A model generated the notes under the pieces. That model searched no databases. It saw nothing but the letters and a program-made list of their open reading frames with translations, and was not told the origin of the DNA. From the NCBI RefSeq assembly GCF_002482975.1, contig NZ_DLHA01000026.1:60763-124762 (forward strand): DNA of 64,000 nucleotides, given 5' to 3'. This DNA comes from Flavobacterium sp. UBA7680. Lineage in GTDB: Bacteria; Bacteroidota; Bacteroidia; Flavobacteriales; Flavobacteriaceae. A program made the translations under genes and the position numbers. Shown here piece after piece: positions 61,836-64,000 of this stretch. Within the stretch, counting starts at the first letter, position 1. Every line of letters begins with the position of its first letter.

Positions 61836-63407
61836 CTTAGTATACAAATCTGAATCAAGATTATAAATATCAGCTCTGAAAATGAGCTGATTTTTTTTGC
61901 TCCAAGCCGTCCAATACCATTGATATAAAGCATATTTTTTTGTAATTTTAAAACTCATGGTTTTTTTAGACGCAATTATCGTATCAATTTTTACTTTTGA
62001 AAACCTTTCAGGATCATCTAAAATGTGTTCAGCCAATTCAAGCGGATTTTCAACACGTACGCAGCCGGAACTTAGTGAACGATTACTGCGCTCAAAATAA
62101 TTTCTGTGGTTGGTATCATGCAGATAAACACTGTGGTGATTTGGAAACAAAATCTTCATTAATCCTAATGAGTTATTATAACCCGGACTTTGAACATATC
62201 TGTAATTATTAGGTTTGTTTTCGTTCCACGCATGCGGATCTACAACATTTCCTGATGTGTCGTAAATCGTTATGTTTTTCTTTGCTAAATAATTTCGGTT
62301 GCGTTTCATTGCCGGAACAACATCTTCCTTTAAAATAGTTGGCGGGACAGTCCAAGTTGGGTTAAAAACAACCGTTTTTAAAACAGATGTAATAATAGGT
62401 GTTTTTCTTTTACTTGTTCCTACCACAATATTTCTAACTAAAGTTGTGTCCTGATTTTCAACAACATTTAAGCTGTAATCTGGAATATTGATCAGAAAAT
62501 AATTTTCGGCAAATTCATTCGGATACCATCTCCAGCGTTCTAAATTGGCAATAATCTGTTGTTTTCTTCTTTCTTTAGAATAGTTTAAAGCGCTGATAGT
62601 TCCCGGACCAATAACACCATCATCGGCTAAACCGTGTCTTGCCTGAAATTTTTTGATTGATTCGAAAGTCTTTTGATCGTATTTGTCTGTAAGACTGTCT
62701 TTTCCAGTCATGTCTTTCCAGAATAAAAGTTTCTTTTTGATGTTAATTACGGCATTATTGGTATCATTTAAAGTGATTTTCTTTAAAGATTCAATAGTGG
62801 CAATATCTTCATCAGGAAATGAATTAATAATTTCAAGTGATTTCAATAATTCTTTGTATACGATAGATTTAGGCTGAACATTTTCAACAATGCTGTCTAA
62901 TTTGTTTTTATTGAAAGCATTAATCAAAACGCTGTTTACATCAAATGTTTTTTCGTCTAAATCCCAATCTGTATATAATTTTTTAGGATCAAGTTTTCCT
63001 TTATATAAATGCTCTAAATATTTTTCAAAACTATAAGTCAGTAAAATATCATACGTTGCCAGGTCGGCATCGTTTAAACTGCTGATTCTTTTTTCAAATT
63101 TTTCCAGCTGTGCCGCTTTATAATCTTCTGGATTAAGTCCTAATTCTTCCGATTTTTCTAATTGAGATAATACATATTGTCTCTTTTTTAGATTTCCCCA
63201 AACGGTTTTATTTTCAGATGAAGTATAAAATTGCTTTAGCGTTTCACTTTTAAAAGTACTTAAAAGTGCGGTGTCAACTTCTACTTTTCGTTCATCAGTA
63301 AGTATAATTGCGGGTGCTTTTTTTACGGCAACGGGCGCTGGTTTAGGCTCATCTTTTTTGCAGCTAATTAGACTGATTACCAATAAAAAAAAGTAAAGTT
63401 TCCTCAT
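61824..63407 (-). CDS. L,D-transpeptidase lipoprotein (YcbB-like)
   Basis: 527 residues. The lipobox VISLISC (C at 16) anchors it as a lipoprotein. After an N-terminal domain there is a peptidoglycan-binding domain around IKKFQARHGLADDGVIGPGT and then the YkuD catalytic domain with YLHDTNHRNYFERS and the nucleophile C449 in LSSGCVRVENP. It matches the YcbB/LdtD type, which makes 3-3 cross-links. The start lies 1 base after the stop of a GNAT gene, so the two form an operon. It converges with the smaller L,D-transpeptidase. Confidence 0.92.
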   Translation of the reverse strand: MRKLYFFLLVISLISCKKDEPKPAPVAVKKAPAIILTDERKVEVDTALLSTFKSETLKQFYTSSENKTVWGNLKKRQYVLSQLEKSEELGLNPEDYKAAQLEKFEKRISSLNDADLATYDILLTYSFEKYLEHLYKGKLDPKKLYTDWDLDEKTFDVNSVLINAFNKNKLDSIVENVQPKSIVYKELLKSLEIINSFPDEDIATIESLKKITLNDTNNAVINIKKKLLFWKDMTGKDSLTDKYDQKTFESIKKFQARHGLADDGVIGPGTISALNYSKERRKQQIIANLERWRWYPNEFAENYFLINIPDYSLNVVENQDTTLVRNIVVGTSKRKTPIITSVLKTVVFNPTWTVPPTILKEDVVPAMKRNRNYLAKKNITIYDTSGNVVDPHAWNENKPNNYRYVQSPGYNNSLGLMKILFPNHHSVYLHDTNHRNYFERSNRSLSSGCVRVENPLELAEHILDDPERFSKVKIDTIIASKKTMSFKITKKYALYQWYWTAWSKKNQLIFRADIYNLDSDLYTKLRD

Positions 63408-63408
63408 T

Positions 63409-63846
63409 TTATAAATTTTTAAACATTAAATAATGTTCGCCAACATCTTTAATATCAAATGGTTCACCTAGGGGCTGGTATCCCATTTTTCTGTAAAAGC
63501 CAACGGCGGCGGTTCTAGCATTAAACCAAATCAAATCGACTTTGTTGTCATTGCAGTAGGTTTCGCAATGCTTAACTAAGGCTTCTCCAAATCCTTTTTT
63601 CTGATGCGTTTCTAAAACTGCCATCCCTCGAATTTGTGCTTGACTTTTTTCGGCAAATATAGGATTGATTTTATTGAATAACGAAATAATTCCTATTAAA
63701 TCTTCATTATTAAATAAACCAAAATGATGTGTAGTGTCTAAATCATCTCCCTCAAAGATGCAGCTTTCGATAGGTTTGCCTTCTCTTAGTACTGGCTGGC
63801 GAACGATATAAGTTTCTTTTGATGGGATTTCTTTAATAATATTCAT
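63409..63846 (-). CDS. GNAT family N-acetyltransferase
   Basis: 145 residues. The acetyl-CoA loop is in IRGMAVLETHQKKGFGEALVKHC (about 90-112, QxxGxG/A as QKKGFGEA), and the end WFNARTAAVGFYRKMGYQP is the usual last strand and helix. Substrate unknown. It is the first gene of a two-gene unit with the L,D-transpeptidase (1 base apart), which may hint at a cell-wall link, but that is only from position. Confidence 0.88.
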   Translation of the reverse strand: MNIIKEIPSKETYIVRQPVLREGKPIESCIFEGDDLDTTHHFGLFNNEDLIGIISLFNKINPIFAEKSQAQIRGMAVLETHQKKGFGEALVKHCETYCNDNKVDLIWFNARTAAVGFYRKMGYQPLGEPFDIKDVGEHYLMFKNL

Positions 63847-63938
63847 GATTTTTTAAAAATAATTGATTTTATAACTTTTTAATTTTAAATAGGTTATAAG
63901 AAAATGTTGATTTTAATTAATTTTTTTTGCCAAAAAGC

Positions 63939-63970
63939 TTGTTTTGAACTTAACTTTATTTTTATATTTG
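63939..63970 (+). promoter_or_regulatory. Consensus promoter of the terminal tRNA
   Basis: TTG (63939-63941), 21-base spacer, TATATTTG (63963-63970), full consensus. The tRNA gene starts 10 bases later. Confidence 0.75.
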
Positions 63971-63980
63971 CACCAGCAAT

Positions 63981-64000
63981 GCGAAAGTAGCTCAGTTGGT
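63981..64000 (+). tRNA. 5' end of a tRNA gene (cut by the window edge)
   Basis: GCGAAAGTAGCTCAGTTGGT is the start of a tRNA: the acceptor 5' strand followed by a normal D arm. It differs from the window's tRNA-Gly by one base (A to G at position 7) in this part. The anticodon is outside, so the amino acid cannot be told, though tRNA-Gly is plausible. Confidence 0.8.

Noticed and set aside
1..64000. CRISPR arrays, prophage, insertion sequences, replication origin
   Set aside because: No spaced direct repeats of array type, no transposase, integrase, phage structural or dnaA-type genes were seen.

Overview
This 64 kb window looks like a stretch of ordinary chromosome from a Flavobacterium or close relative (Bacteroidota). 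The evidence is AT-rich DNA, promoters of the Bacteroidota type (TTG, about 19-23 bases, TAnnTTTG), few Shine-Dalgarno sequences, a type IX secretion substrate with a type B sorting domain, a T9SS plug protein, DUF5916 and DUF5103 proteins, and a HPPK-deoxynucleoside kinase fusion. I see no prophage, plasmid functions, insertion sequence, CRISPR array or secondary metabolite cluster.

Layout. 1-5.2 kb: a partial AsmA-like protein, an alpha/beta hydrolase and the SppA protease. 5.3-10.7 kb: folK fused to a deoxynucleoside kinase, a large LRR/C-type-lectin surface protein, a SpoU-type RNA methylase and a DUF1573 protein. 10.8-14.7 kb: mutS, tRNA-Gly and tRNA-Leu, a DUF1508-like protein and a small heptad-repeat lipoprotein. 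15-20.4 kb: envelope and lipid genes (waaA, a sugar aminotransferase, galE, fabD, a DUF983 protein) with a small tandem-repeat protein. 20.4-23.3 kb: an AraC regulator, then yceI and pirin genes whose promoters share a palindrome. 23.3-28.4 kb: the glyoxylate shunt (aceB, aceA) with a divergent RamB/ScfR-like regulator. 28.5-30.6 kb: a purT / DUF6370 / Crp-Fnr operon. 31-39.8 kb: a membrane protein, a U32 family protein, a DUF2383 protein, a serine hydrolase, an aspartate aminotransferase, a desaturase, rsmG and an unknown protein. 40-48.1 kb: pruA, then the four-gene ligase-associated DNA repair cluster (exonuclease, ATP-dependent ligase, Lhr-like helicase, PdeM). 48.1-58.3 kb: apaG, the T9SS plug protein, a SNF2 helicase, a methyltransferase, a GxxExxY protein, map, a DUF445 protein and gpmI. 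58.4-64 kb: a DUF5916 outer-membrane protein, two L,D-transpeptidases, a GNAT protein and the first 20 bases of a tRNA gene.

How the genes fit together. Several sets serve the envelope: AsmA, waaA, galE, fabD, the desaturase, two L,D-transpeptidases and the T9SS components. The glyoxylate genes sit with a plausible dedicated regulator. The repair cluster is a complete copy of a known module.

The intergenic DNA is unusually rich in dispersed palindromes. At least eight different inverted-repeat families appear, several in two or three copies. Two copies of one structured, relatively GC-rich element (about 23.03 and 34.54 kb) may encode RNA. The points I would check first are: the identical CTTAA-N6-TTAAG site placed at the same distance from the yceI and pirin -7 boxes; the 56-residue mature heptad lipoprotein ending in lysine, which resembles Braun's lipoprotein; and two genes whose promoters leave almost no 5' leader. 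Everything here was read by eye and no database search was run.
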